Part shown: positions 18,701 to 33,700 of the stretch, in pieces
Position numbering within the stretch: position 1 is the stretch's first letter
How the letters are laid out: the number at the start of each line of letters is the position of its first letter
From: Halomonas sp. GT
GTDB lineage: Bacteria; Pseudomonadota; Gammaproteobacteria; Pseudomonadales; Halomonadaceae
NCBI RefSeq assembly: GCF_002082565.1
Contig: NZ_CP020562.1
Location: 1,426,001 to 1,490,000 of the forward strand
Direction: 5' to 3'
Length of the DNA stretch: 64,000 nucleotides
Notes under the pieces: generated by a model
What the model was told of the DNA's origin: nothing
Databases searched by the model: none
The model's input: only the letters and a program-made list of their open reading frames with translations
Program-made: the position numbers and the translations under genes

Positions 18701-21700
18701 AACAACACTGATGGCACTGTCTATGCGGGTGGCAATACCACCCTCGAAGCAGCGGAGACCATTGATAACCGCCGAGGCACGCTATACAGCGAACAGGGCG
18801 ATTTGAGTCTGCAGGCGATCAGCCTGGCTAATACAGAAGGCACTGTCTACGCAGGTGGCAACGCCGCCTTGGATACTGATGCACTGACCAATACTGGCAC
18901 CATTGCCGCCGCTGATAATCTAGCTATCGACGCTGCCAGCGTCGATAGCAGCGGCACCTTGGCCGCTGGTCTGAGTAGCGATGGCAGCCTCAACACGTTT
19001 GACGCGAATGGTGCCGCACTGCGTGTTACCACCAGTGGTGATTTGAGTGCTACCGGCACTAACTTGGCTGCAGGTACGCTTACTCTGGACGGTGAGACTG
19101 TCGATCTGAGTGAGAGCCAGACCAGTGCCTTTGATACGCGTATCACCGCCCGTGGCGATATCGACACCTGGCAAGCCAATGTTGTGACTCAGGAAAATTT
19201 AACCCTGCAGGCTGAAGGCGCGATTGATAACACGGCAGGTACTTTGTCCAGCCAGCAAGGCGACCTGAGCGTACAAGCGTTGAGTCTGAACAACGAACAG
19301 GGCGAGCTGCTGGCAAGTGATGCCTTAGAGGTGGCTCTTAGCGAATCCCTCAGCAATACCGACGGCACCGTCTATGCAGGCGGCAATGCCTCCCTCGATG
19401 TCAGTGTGCTTACTAATACTGGTACTGTTGCCGCAGCGGATGACCTGACTGTTGATGCCACCAGCGTTACTAGCAGCGGCACCCTAGCGGCAGGTCTGAG
19501 TAGCGATGGCAGCCTTGGCACGTTTGACGCGGATGGTGCTGCACTGCGTGTTACCACCAGCGGTGACCTGAGCGCTACCGGCACCAACTTAGCTGCGGGA
19601 TCGCTGACCCTAGACGGTGACCATGTCGATCTGAGTGAGAGTCAGACCAGCGCTTTTAATGCTCATATCATTGCAAGAAACGCGCTAGGTACTGGCAGTG
19701 CCACTGTTGTTACTCAGGAAAACTTATCACTCCATGTCGCTGGCGTGCTTAACAATGCCGAAGGTACCTTGTTTAGCCAGCAAGGTGACTTGAGTGTTCA
19801 AGCGTTCAGCCTGAACAATGACCAGGGTGAGTTATTGGCCGGTAATGACCTTGAGGCCATCAGCAAAACCCTCAGCAACACCGACGGCACCGTCTATGCC
19901 GGTGGTAACGCCACTCTCGATACTGGTGCGCTGACTAACACCGGCACCATTGCGGCGGCTGATAACCTGACTATTGATTCCGCCAGCGTTACCAGTAGCG
20001 GCACTCTGGCGGCGGGCCTGAATAGCGATGGCAGCCTCAACACGTTTGACGCGAATGGTGCCGCACTGCGTGTTACCACCAGTGGTGATTTGAGTGCTAC
20101 CGGCACTAACTTGGCTGCAGGTACGCTTACTCTGGACGGTGAGACTGTCGATCTGAGTGAGAGCCAGACCAGTGCCTTTGATACGCGTATCACCGCCCGT
20201 GGTGATATCGACACCTGGCAAGCCAATGTTGTGACTCAGGAAAACTTAACCCTGCAGGCTGAAGGCGCGATTGATAACACGGCAGGTACTTTGTCCAGCC
20301 AAGTGGGCAGCCTAAGTGTTCAGGCACTTAGTCTGACAAACGAGCAGGGTACGCTGTTAGCGGGGAACGACTTGTCGGTTGCCCTTAGCGAATCCCTCAG
20401 CAACACCGACGGCACCGTCTATGCAGGTGGCAATGCCTCCCTCGATGTCGGTGAGCTTACCAACACTGGTACTGTTGCCGCTGCTGATAATGTGACCATT
20501 AACGCCGCCAGCATCGATAGCACGGGCACGTTGGCAGCTGGCTTGAACAGCGAAGACGGCACCTTAAAAGCATTTGCCGAAGACGGTAGCGCCCTTAGCA
20601 TCATCACTGATGGTGATCTCAGCGCCACTGGTACGAATATTGCGTCAGGCCGCCTGACCTTAGACGGCGACTATGTCGATCTGAGTAAGAGCCAGACCAG
20701 CGCCTACCGCGCTGATATTACGGCTCGAGGTGATTTGGCGAGCGGGCAAGCCAACATCGTCACTCAAGAGAGCTTATCACTCCAGTCAGGCGGTGCCCTG
20801 GATAACACTGAGGGTACCTTGTCCAGTGAACACGGTGACCTAAGTGTGCAGGTGTTGAGCCTCAACAACACTGATGGCACTGTCTATGCGGGTGGCAATA
20901 CCACCCTCGAAGCAGCGGAGACCATTGATAACCGCCGAGGCACGCTATACAGCGAACAGGGCGATTTGAGTCTGCAGGCGATCAGCCTGGCTAATACAGA
21001 AGGCACTGTCTACGCAGGTGGCAACGCCGCCTTGGATACTGATGCACTGACCAATACTGGCACCATTGCCGCCGCTGATAATCTAGCTATCGACGCTGCC
21101 AGCGTCGATAGCAGCGGCACCTTGGCCGCTGGTCTGAGTAGCGATGGCAGCCTCAACACGTTTGACGCGAATGGTGCCGCACTGCGTGTTACCACCAGTG
21201 GTGATTTGAGTGCTACCGGCACTAACTTGGCTGCAGGTACGCTTACTCTGGACGGTGAGACTGTCGATCTGAGTGAGAGCCAGACCAGTGCCTTTGATAC
21301 GCGTATCACCGCCCGTGGCGATATCGACACCTGGCAAGCCAATGTTGTGACTCAGGAAAATTTAACCCTGCAGGCTGAAGGCGCGATTGATAACACGGCA
21401 GGTACTTTGTCCAGCCAGCAAGGCGACCTGAGCGTACAAGCGTTGAGTCTGAACAACGAACAGGGCGAGCTGCTGGCAAGTGATGCCTTAGAGGTGGCTC
21501 TTAGCGAATCCCTCAGCAATACCGACGGCACCGTCTATGCAGGCGGCAATGCCTCCCTCGATGTCAGTGTGCTTACTAATACTGGTACTGTTGCCGCAGC
21601 GGATGACCTGACTGTTGATGCCACCAGCGTTACTAGCAGCGGCACCCTAGCGGCAGGTCTGAGTAGCGATGGCAGCCTTGGCACGTTTGACGCGGATGGT

Positions 21701-24700
21701 GCTGCACTGCGTGTTACCACCAGCGGTGACCTGAGCGCTACCGGCACCAACTTAGCTGCGGGATCGCTGACCCTAGACGGCGACCATGTCGATCTGAGTA
21801 AGAGCCAGACCAGCGCCTACCGCGCTGATATTACGGCTCGAGGTGATTTGGCGAGCGGGCAAGCCAACATCGTCACTCAAGAGAGCTTATCACTCCAGTC
21901 AGGCGGTGCCTTGGATAACACTGAGGGTACCTTGTCCAGTGAACACGGTGACCTAAGTGTGCAGGTGTTGAGCCTCAACAACACTGATGGCACTGTCTAT
22001 GCGGGTGGCAATACCACCCTCGAAGCAGCGGAGGCCATTGATAACCGCCGAGGCACGCTATACAGCGAACAGGGCGATTTGAGTCTGCAGGCGATCAGCC
22101 TGGCTAATACAGAAGGCACTGTCTACGCAGGTGGCAACGCCGCCTTGGATACTGATGCACTGACCAATACTGGCACCATTGCCGCCGCTGATAATCTAGC
22201 TATCGACGCTGCCAGCGTCGATAGCAGCGGCACCTTGGCCGCTGGTCTGAGTAGCGATGGCAGCCTCAACACGTTTGACGCGAATGGTGCCGCACTGCGT
22301 GTTACCACCAGTGGTGATTTGAGTGCTACCGGCACTAACTTGGCTGCAGGTACGCTTACTCTGGACGGTGAGAATGTCGATCTGAGTGAGAGCCAGACCA
22401 GCGCTCACAGTGCTGAGATTGCCGCCCAGAGCAAACTCGACACCTGGCAAGCCAATGTTGTGACTCAGGAAAACTTAACCCTGCAGGCTGAAGGCGCGAT
22501 TGATAACACTGAAGGGACCCTGTCCAGTCAGCAAGGCGACCTGAGCGTACAAGCGTTGAGTCTGAACAACGAACAGGGCGAGCTGCTGGCAAGTAATGCC
22601 TTAGAGGTGGCTCTTAGCGAATCCCTCAGCAACACCGACGGCACCGTCTATGCAGGCGGCAATGCCTCCCTCGATGTCGGTGAGCTTACCAACACCGGTA
22701 CTGTTGTTGCTGCTGATAATGTGACCATTAACGCCACCAGCGTTACTAGCAGCGGCACCCTAGCGGCAGGTCTGAGTAGCGATGGCAGCCTCGGCACGTT
22801 TGACGCGGATGGTGCTGCACTGCGTGTCACCACCAGTGGTGATTTGAGTGCTACTGGCACTAACTTGGCAGCGGGCTCGCTGACCCTAGACGGCGACCAT
22901 GTCGATCTGAGTAAGAGCCAGACCAGTGCCTACCGCGCTGATATTACGGCTCGAGGTGATTTGGCGAGCGGGCAAGCCAACATCGTCACTCAAGAGAGCT
23001 TATCACTCCAGTCAGGCGGTGCCCTGGATAACACTGAGGGTACCTTGTCCAGTGAACACGGTGATCTAAGTGTGCAGGTGTTGAGCCTCAACAACACTGA
23101 TGGCACTGTCTATGCGGGTGGCAATACCACCCTCGAAGTAACGGAGGCCATTGATAACCGCCGAGGCACGCTATACAGCGAACAGGGCGATTTGAGTCTG
23201 CAGGCGATCAGCCTGGCTAATACAGAAGGCACTGTCTACGCAGGTGGCAACGCCGCCTTGGACACTGAAGCACTGACCAATACTGGCACCATTGCCGCCG
23301 CTGATAATCTAGCTATCGACGCCGCCAGCGTCGATAGCAGCGGCACCTTGGCCGCTGGTCTGAATAGCGATGGCAGCCTCAATACGTTTGACGAAAATGG
23401 CGCTGAACTAAGAGTTACCACCACTGGTGAGCTAACGGCCAACGGCACTAACCTAGCGTCGGGTAACTTGACGCTTGACGGTGACAACGTTGACCTGAGT
23501 GAGAGCCAGACCAGTGCCTTTGATACGCGTATCACCGCCCGTGGTGATATCGACACCTGGCAAGCCAATGTTGTGACTCAGGAAAACTTAACCCTGCAGG
23601 CTGAAGGCGCGATTGATAACACTGAAGGGACCCTGTCCAGTCAGCAAGGCGACCTGAGCGTACAAGCGTTGAGTCTGAACAACGAACAGGGCGAGCTGCT
23701 GGCAAGTGATGCCTTAGAGGTGGCTCTTAGCGAATCCCTCAGCAACACCGACGGCACCGTCTATGCAGGCGGCAATGCCTCCCTCGATGTCGGTGAGCTT
23801 ACCAACACTGGTACTGTTGCCGCTGCTGATAATGTGACCATTAACGCCGCCAGCGTTACTAGCAGCGGCACCCTAGCGGCAGGTCTGAGTAGCGATGGCA
23901 GCCTCGGCACGTTTGACGCGGATGGTGCTGCACTGCGTGTCACCACCAGTGGTGATTTGAGTGCTACTGGCACTAACTTGGCAGCGGGCTCGCTGACCCT
24001 AGACGGCGACCATGTCGATCTGAGTAAGAGCCAGACCAGTGCCTACCGCGCTGATATTACGGCTCGAGGTGATTTGGCGAGCGGGCAAGCCAACATCGTC
24101 ACTCAAGAGAGCTTATCACTCCAGTCAGGCGGTGCCCTGGATAACACTGAGGGTACCTTGTCCAGTGAACACGGTGATCTAAGTGTGCAGGTGTTGAGCC
24201 TCAACAACACTGATGGCACTGTCTATGCGGGTGGCAATACCACCCTCGAAGTAACGGAGGCCATTGATAACCGCCGAGGCACGCTATACAGCGAACAGGG
24301 CGATTTGAGTCTGCAGGCAATCAGCCTGGCTAATACAGAAGGTACTGTCTACGCAGGTGGCAACGCCGCCTTGGATACTGAAGCACTGACCAATACTGGC
24401 ACTATTGCCGCCGCTGATAATCTAGCTATCGACGCCACCAGCGTCGATAGCAGCGGCACCTTGGCCGCTGGTCTGAAAAGCGATGGCAGCCTCAATACGT
24501 TTGACGAAAATGGCGCTGAACTAAGAGTTACCACCACTGGTGAGCTAACGGCCAACGGCACTAACCTAGCGTCGGGTAACTTGACGCTTGACGGTGACAA
24601 CGTTGACCTGAGTGAGAGCCAGACCAGTGCCTTTGATACGCGTATCACCGCCCGTGGTGATATCGACACCTGGCAAGCCAATGTTGTGACTCAGGAAAAC

Positions 24701-27700
24701 TTAACCCTGCAGGCTGAAGGCGCGATTGATAACACTGAAGGGACCCTGTCCAGTCAGCAAGGCGACCTGAGCGTACAAGCGTTGAGTCTGAACAACGAAC
24801 AGGGCGAGCTGCTGGCAAGTGATGCCTTAGAGGTGGCTCTTAGCGAATCCCTCAGCAACACCGACGGCACCGTCTATGCAGGCGGCAATGCCTCCCTCGA
24901 TGTCGGTGAGCTTACCAACACTGGTACTGTTGCCGCTGCTGATAATGTGACCATTAACGCCGCCAGCGTTACTAGCAGCGGCACCCTAGCGGCAGGTCTG
25001 AGTAGCGATGGCAGCCTCGGCACGTTTGACGCGGATGGTGCTGCACTGCGTGTCACCACCAGTGGTGATTTGAGTGCTACTGGCACTAACTTGGCAGCGG
25101 GCTCGCTGACCCTAGACGGCGACCATGTCGATCTGAGTAAGAGCCAGACCAGTGCCTACCGCGCTGATATTACGGCTCGAGGTGATTTGGCGAGCGGGCA
25201 AGCCAACATCGTCACTCAAGAGAGCTTATCACTCCAGTCAGGCGGTGCCCTGGATAACACTGAGGGTACCTTGTCCAGTGAACACGGTGATCTAAGTGTG
25301 CAGGTGTTGAGCCTCAACAACACTGATGGCACTGTCTATGCGGGTGGCAATACCACCCTTGAAGTAACGGAGGCCATTGATAACCGCCGAGGCACGCTAT
25401 ACAGCGAACAGGGCGATTTGAGTCTGCAGGCAATCAGCCTGGCTAATACAGAAGGTACTGTCTACGCAGGTGGCAACGCCGCCTTGGATACTGAAGCACT
25501 GACCAATACTGGCACTATTGCCGCCGCTGATAATCTAGCTATCGACGCCACCAGCGTCGATAGCAGCGGCACCTTGGCCGCTGGTCTGAAAAGCGATGGC
25601 AGCCTCAACACGTTTGACGCGGATGGTGCTGCACTGCGTGTCACCACCAGTGGTGATTTGAGTGCTACCGGCACTAACTTGGCTGCAGGTACGCTTACCC
25701 TGGACGGTGAGAATGTCGATCTGAGTGAGAGCCAGACCAGTGCCTTTGATACGCGTATCACCGCCCGTGGTGATATCGACACCTGGCAAGCCAATGTTGT
25801 GGCTCAGGAAAACTTAACCCTACAGGCTGAAGGCGCGATTGATAACACTGAAGGGACCCTGTCCAGTCAGCAAGGCGACCTGAGCGTACAAGCGTTGAGT
25901 CTGAACAACGAACAGGGCGAGCTGCTGGCAAGTGATGCCTTAGAGGTGGCTCTTAGCGAATCCCTCAGCAACACCGACGGCACCGTCTATGCAGGCGGCA
26001 ATGCCTCTCTTGATGTCGGTGAGCTTACCAACACTGGTACTGTTGCTGCTGCTGATAATGTGACCATTAACGCCACCAGCGTTACTAGCAGCGGCACTCT
26101 GGCGGCAGGTCTGAGTAGCGATGGCAGCCTCGGCACGTTTGACGCGGATGGTGCTGCACTGCGTGTCACCACCAGTGGTGATTTGAGTGCTACCGGCACT
26201 AACTTGGCAGCGGGATCGCTGATTCTGACCGGGGGCCATGTTGACTTGAGCGAGAGCCAGACCAGTGCCTTTGATACGCGTATCACCGCCCGTGGTGATA
26301 TCGACACCGGGCAAGCTAATGTTGTGGCTCAGAAAAACTTAACCCTGCAGGCTGAAGGCGCGATTGATAACACGGCAGGTACCTTGTCCAGCCAAGTGGG
26401 CGACCTAAGTGTTCAAGCACTTAGCCTGAGTAACGAACAGGGTGAGTTATTGGCCGGTAATGACCTTGAGGCCATCAGCAAAACCCTCAGCAATACCGAC
26501 GGCACCGTCTACGCAAATGGCAATGCCAACTTGTATGCCGACGTACTGGCCAACACCGGCACCATCGCGGCGGCCGATAACCTGATTATTGATGCTGGCA
26601 GCGTTACCAGTAGTGGCACTCTGGCGGCGGGCCTGAATAGCGATGGCAGTCTCAACACGTTTGACGAAAATGGCGCTGAACTAAGAGTTACCGCTACTGG
26701 TGAGCTAACGGCCAACGGCACTAACCTAGCGTCGGGTAGCTTGACGCTTGACGGTGAGAATGTCGATCTGAGTGAGAGCCAGATCAGCGCTCACAGCGCT
26801 GACATTGCCGCCCAGGGCAAACTCGGCACTTGGCAGGCCAACATAGTTACCCAGGAAGATTTGTCGCTACAAGCTAACGGCGCGCTGGATAACACCGCAG
26901 GTACCTTGTCCAGCCAAGGGGGTGACCTAAGTATTCAGGCACTTAGTCTGATAAACGAGCAGGGTACGCTGTTAGCGGGGAATGACGTGTCGGTTACCCT
27001 TAGCGAAGCCCTCAGCAACACAGACGGCACCGTTTACGCCGGTGGTAACGCCATTCTCGATACTGGTGCGCTGACTAACACCGGTACTATCGCGGCGGCC
27101 GATAACTTGGCTATCGATGCTGTCAGCGTTGCGAGCAGCGGCACTCTGGCGGCGGGCCTGAATAGCGATGGCAGTCTCAACACGCTTGACGCGGATGGTG
27201 CTGCACTGCGTGTCACCACCAGCGGTGACCTGAGTGCTAACGGCAACAACCTAGCGGCGGGCTCTCTGACTTTGGGTGGTGATAATGTCGATCTGAGTGA
27301 GAGCCAGACCAGCGCTTTTAATGCTCATATCATTGCAAGAAACGCGCTAGGTACTGGCAATGCCACTGTTGTTACTCAGGAAAACTTATCACTCCATGTC
27401 GCTGGCGTGCTTAACAATGCCGAAGGTACCTTGTCTAGCCAGCAAGGTGACTTGAGTGTTCAAGCGTTCAGCCTGAACAATGACCAGGGTGAGTTATTGG
27501 CCGGTAATGACCTTGAGGCCATCAGCAAAACCCTCAGCAACACCGACGGCACCGTCTATGCCGGTGGTAACGCCACTCTCGATACTGGTGCGCTGACTAA
27601 CACCGGCACCATTGCGGCGGCTGATAACCTGACTATTGATTCCGCCAGCGTTACCAGTAGCGGCACCTTGGCCGCTGGTCTGAATAGCGATGGCAGCCTC

Positions 27701-30700
27701 AACACGTTTGACGCGAATGGTGCCGTACTGCGTGTTACCACCAGTGGTGATTTGAGTGCTACCGGCACTAACTTGGCTGCAGGTACGCTTACTCTGGACG
27801 GTGAGACTGTCGATCTGAGTGAGAGCCAGACCAGTGCCTTTGATACGCGTATCACCGCCCGTGGTGATATCGACACCTGGCAAGCCAATGTTGTGACTCA
27901 GGAAAACTTAACCCTGCAGGCTGAAGGCGCGATTGATAACACGGCAGGTACTTTGTCCAGCCAGCAAGGCGACCTGAGCGTACAAGCGTTGAGTCTGAAC
28001 AACGAACAGGGCGAGCTGCTGGCAAGTGATGCCTTAGAGGTGGCTCTTAGCGAATCCCTCAGCAACACCGGCGGCACCGTCTATGCAGGCGGCAATGCTT
28101 CCCTCGATGTCAGTGTGCTTACTAATACTGGTACTGTTGCCGCAGCGGATGACCTGGCTATTGATGCTGCCAGCATTACTAGCAGCGGCACCCTAGCGGC
28201 AGGTCTGAATAGCGATGGAAGTCTCGACACGTTTGATGCTAATGGTGCTGCACTGCGTGTTACCACCAGCGGTGACCTGAGCGCTACCGGCACCAACTTA
28301 GCTGCGGGATCGCTGACCCTAGACGGTGACCATGTCGATCTGAGTGAGAGCCAGACCAGCGCTTTTAATGCTCATATCATTGCAAGAAACGCGCTAGGTA
28401 CTGGCAATGCCACTGTTGTTACTCAGGAAAACTTATCACTCCATGTCGCTGGCGTGCTTAACAATGCCGAAGGTACCTTGTCTAGCCAGCAAGGTGACTT
28501 GAGTGTTCAAGCGTTCAGCCTGAACAATGACCAGGGTGAGTTATTGGCCGGTAATGACCTTGAGGCCATCAGCAAAACCCTCAGCAACACCGACGGCACC
28601 GTCTATGCCGGTGGTAACGCCACTCTCGATACTGGTGCGCTGACTAACACCGGCACCATTGCGGCGGCTGATAACCTGACTATTGATTCCGCCAGCGTTA
28701 CCAGTAGCGGCACTCTGGCGGCGGGCCTGAATAGCGATGGCAGCCTCAACACGTTTGACGCGAATGGTGCCGCACTGCGTGTTACCACCAGTGGTGATTT
28801 GAGTGCTACCGGCACTAACTTGGCTTCAGGCACGCTGATTCTAAACGGCGATAATGTTGATCTAAGCGATAGTCAAACCAGCGCTTACCGCGCAATATTT
28901 GCCGCCCAGGGCGATCTCGATATACGAGCAGCCGCTATCGTCACTCAGGATAGCTTATCGCTTCATACCGCCGGCGCGTTGGATAACACTGAGGGAACGT
29001 TGTCGAGCCAAGCCGGTGACCTGAGTGTCAAAGCGCTAAGCTTGAACAACGAAAAGGGCAGCCTGTTGGCAGGAAATGACCTCAAGGTCAGCCTTAGTGA
29101 AGCCCTGATTAACACAAACGGCTCCGTCTATGCTGGGGGGAACGCTACTCTAGATACCGGTGCATTGGTCAATACAGGTACTATCGCCACGGTAGATGAC
29201 CTGACTATTGATGCTACTAGTGTGGACAGCAGTGGATCTCTGGCTGCTGGTCTGAACCAAGACGGCACTCTGAAAACGTTCGCCGACGGTAGCGGTGCGC
29301 TCAACATAACGACGATAAATGATATAGCGGCCACTGGCATCAACCTAGCTGCAGGTAACTTGACGCTGAAAGGTGACAACGTTGACCTGAGTGAGAGTCG
29401 GACCAGCGCTTACAGTGCTGACATTGCCGCCCGTGGTGATCTTGACACCTGGGAAGCCAACATCGTCAGCCAGGAGAGCTTATCGCTCTATGCCGACGGT
29501 GCACTCGACAATACCAAGGGCACCCTGTTCAGTCATCAGGGCGACCTGAATGCCCAGGCGCGTAGCCTGAACAACGAACAGGCTACGCTGTTGGCGGGGA
29601 ATGACGTGTCGCTTGCCCTTAGCGAAGCCCTAAGCAACGCCGACGGCACCGTCTACGCCGGTGGCAATGCCACTCTCGACGTCAATGCGCTGACGAACAC
29701 CGGCACCATTGCGGCGGCCGATAACCTGACTATTGATGCTGGCAGCGTTGCGAGCAGCGGCACTCTGGCGGCGGGCCTGAAGAGCGATGGCAGCCTCAAC
29801 ACGTTTGACGCGAATGGTGCTGAACTGCGTGTCACCACCAGCGGTGATCTGAGCGCTACCGGCACTAACTTGGCAGCGGGCTCGCTGATCTTGGGCGGTG
29901 ACCATGTTGACCTGAGCGAGAGCCAGACCAGCGCCTACCGCACGACCGTTACTGCCCGTGGTGATTTGACGAGTGGGAAAGCCAATGTCGTTACCCAGGA
30001 AAATTTAACCCTACAGGCTAAAGGCGCGTTGGATAACACAGCAGGTACCTTGTCCAGCCAAGCCGGTGACCTTAGCGTTAAAGCGCTGAGTCTAAACAAC
30101 GAACAGGGCAGCCTGTTGGCAGATAATAATTTGGTGGTCCTCGGCGAAGCCCTAAACAACACTGACGGCACTATTTACGCAGGCGGCAATGCCTCCCTCG
30201 ATGTCGATGTGCTTACCAATGCCGGTACCGTTGCCGCTGCCAATGACCTGACTATTGATGCTACCAGCGTGGACAGCACTGGCACCTTGGCTGCTGGCCT
30301 GAACAGCGATGGCAATCTCGCTGCATTTGATACTAACGGTGCTGAGCTACGCATCACCGCCACCGATCATTTTAGTGCTACAGGGAACAACTTGGCGGCG
30401 GGCCACCTGACTCTGGAAAGTGGCAATGTCAATCTGAGCAATAGCCAGACCAGCGCCAACAGTGCGGCCATTGCCGCGCGTGGTGAACTACGTACTGACA
30501 ATGCCGCGCTCATTTCCCATAGCGATATCGATATTGATGCTCAGAACCTGAATAACATGGGGGGCACTGTGTATGCAGGCAACAATGCCACTTTAGATGC
30601 CGGTGTGCTCACCAACACTGGCACTATCGCAGGGGCCGATAATCTCATCATCGACGCCAATAGTATTGAAAGTAGTGGCACCCTGGCCGCTGGTATGAAC

Positions 30701-33700
30701 CAAGATGGAACCCTAAAAGAGCCTGCCCAAGGAAGCGGTGTACTCAGCGTCATCGCCATCGGGGACTTGAGTTCCTCTGGCACCAACTTGGCGGCGGGAC
30801 GCCTGACGCTTGATGGTAACAATATTGATCTGAGCGGCAGCCAGACCAGTGCCTACAATGCCGACATCGTTGCCCGTGGCGACCTCACCACTTGGCAGGC
30901 TAATGTCGTCACTGAAGAAGAGTTGTCGCTTCGTGCCGCCGGTGCGATTGACAATAAAGACGGTGTCTTGGCTTCCAAGGCGGGTAGCCTAATGATCAAT
31001 ACCCACGGCGTGACAAATACCGGCGGCCTGATGGTAGCAGCCACCGAACTGGGTATCGAGGCCAATAGCGACAATATTAACAATATCAGTGGTGACATCC
31101 TGTCCCAAGGTGACATGAGCCTGTCGACCCACGCCGACATTCTCAACACGGGTGGTATCGTTCAGTCCAATGCGGCTATCAGCCTGAGTGCTAACACCGT
31201 CAACAACCGTCAGACCGGCGAAGATACCCAGGGTATTGTAGGTGATGACGTGCAGATCACTGCCAGCTTCGTCGACAATACCGAAGGACAGGTGCTAGCT
31301 GGGCGCGATCTGACCATCACTGCCGACAGGTTCATCAACAATACGCATGGTAAAATCAACGCTCAGCGTCATCTTAATCTGCAAGATGGTGTGCCCGGTT
31401 CAGACACCCTCCCTGGTGAGCGCAACCTAGTTATCAGCAATGCGGGGGGCGAGATTGTTGCTAATAATGACATCGCCCCAGCGGCTGCCTCTATCACTAT
31501 TACTGCTAAGACGCTGGGTCTGGATGGAACCATGGAAAGCGGCGGTGATATGTCGTTGGATCTAGTGGGCGACCTCAACACCGCCGCTGATCAGCAAGTG
31601 CGCACGGAAGGCGTCTTGAGTTTACGATTACATGGCGAACCCAATGGTAACACCTTTAATAATGCTGGAAAGTGGGAGGGCGGGCGCGGTCTCGCTATAC
31701 ACGCCGATGAGATTCGTAACCAGGCTAGTGGCGAATTACGTAGCAGGGGTGTCACCGCACTAGACGCCGTACAAACAACCAATCGAGGCTTAATCGATGG
31801 GGCTGATACGCGAATCAACAGCCACAAGGTCGACAACGTAGGTACTGGGCGTCTCTATGGTGACCATATTGCCATTGCCGCCAATCACCTTAGCAATCGT
31901 GAAGAAACGGTGGGTGGCCAGACGAAAGCTGCCACGATTGCCGCCCGAGAGCGGCTGGATGTTGGCGCCCAGCATATTACCAACCGTGAGGGTGCGCTGA
32001 TTTTTAGCGGCGGCGATATGGCCATCGGTGGCTCACTCTTCTCTAACTATCAGGCCGTGGCAGACGGCACTGGCAATGCAGCAACGCTCAACAACAACAG
32101 CGCCACCATTGAAAGCTTAGGAGACATGGTGCTGGCGGCCGACACGCTACGCAATACCAATGAGCATTTTGCGATCACTGAGGAGTATCTTGGTGAGACT
32201 ACGTTAACGTTGATTCAGCCAGAGGGCTGGGGCACGGAGTTGATCATTGCTGAGAACGAGCAAGTTTTGAGGCCGCTTCATGGCTGGAGAACGCAGCTTG
32301 ACAACGGGGTGACGCTCGTTTGGCATGATGGAGATAAAAGGCCAGAAACGCTATATTCTGAGTATTACCAAGGGAAGGATTTCTCGGGCTACTACGCCTA
32401 TTACGACGGATCTGAACCAGACATAATTCGTAGTTGGACGCAGTACTGGGTTGACCGAAAAGAGTATGAAAGCAAGGTCGTCTCTAGCGCCCCCAGCCAG
32501 ATTATGGCGGGAGGAAACCTCGGCCTGAGAGGACAACACATACTCAACGATAAAAGCCGTATTATCGTTGGTCGAACTCTGTACGGGGATACGGGTAACC
32601 TGGAAAACAGGGAGGCCTTGGGAGAAAGACGTGTAAGTAACGAAGGCACAGCACGAAAAACTAATCCTTCTGGAGCATCGTTTAGTGGCCCAGACGGAAG
32701 TGGAGGCATCCACTATACAAGACGTCACTGGCACGCTCCAACGAGTTACAACCCGCCTGATGAAGTCACGACCATCAACCTAGGCGTTGGTGAGATAAGA
32801 CAAAACACAGCCGTTTCAGGTACCGGTGTTAGCATTGGTGGTAAAGCTGACCTTGGCACTGCTAGCGGCGTCAGCACCGGCAGCACAGATGCCACCGGTT
32901 CCGCACTGGCGGATCAAAACGCCAGTCACGATACACAGGAGGTGGCTAAGGCGAGTAATAGCACCAACGCCGTGAACACGGAAACCCATGGGGTTAGCGA
33001 AACAACGTTCAGTGCCAACCGCTCAGGCGATGCGACCAACAGCACCAGCGCGGTAAGTACGGATGCCCGCGAGGTGACTGATACATCGTTTAAGGCTAAC
33101 CACTCAGGCAGCGTGGTGAATAGCGCCGACAGCGTGAACACGGAAACTCATGGGACAAGCGAAACATCCTTCAGTGCCAATAGCCCTGGTAGTGTGCACA
33201 GCGCTAATGGAGTGGACACGGATGCTCATGGTGTGACGGGAGCATCGTTTAGTGCCAACAACTCAGGTAACGTGACCAACAGCGCCAATGTCGTAAATAC
33301 AGAAACTCATCGGGTGAGCGAAGCAGCGTTCAGCGCGAATGAAGCTGGCAACGCTGCCAGTAGTGTCAACGCTGTGAACACAGAGGCCTATGGGGCGACT
33401 GGCACGTCGTTCAGTGCCAACGATTCTGGCAACGCCGCCAGCAGTGCCAACGCTGTGAACACGGAAACCCATGGCGCGGCTGGCACACCGTTCAGTGCCA
33501 ACAAGCCAGGCAATGCCACCAACAGTGCCAATGTGGTGAATACGGATGCTCATGGGCAGACCGAGGCATTGTTTAGTGCTAACAGACCGAGCAATGTCAC
33601 CAACAGCGCCAATGCGGTGAATACGGATGCTCATGGACAGACAGACACATCGTTTAGTGCCAATAGCTCAGGTGACGCAACCCGGCGCGCCAATGCAGTG

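Noticed and set aside
14596..30822. More than 30 open frames of 60-129 codons on the minus strand across the repeat array
   Set aside because: They recur with the period of the plus-strand repeat, have no ribosome-binding sites or recognisable products, and follow from codon bias in the opposite coding frame.
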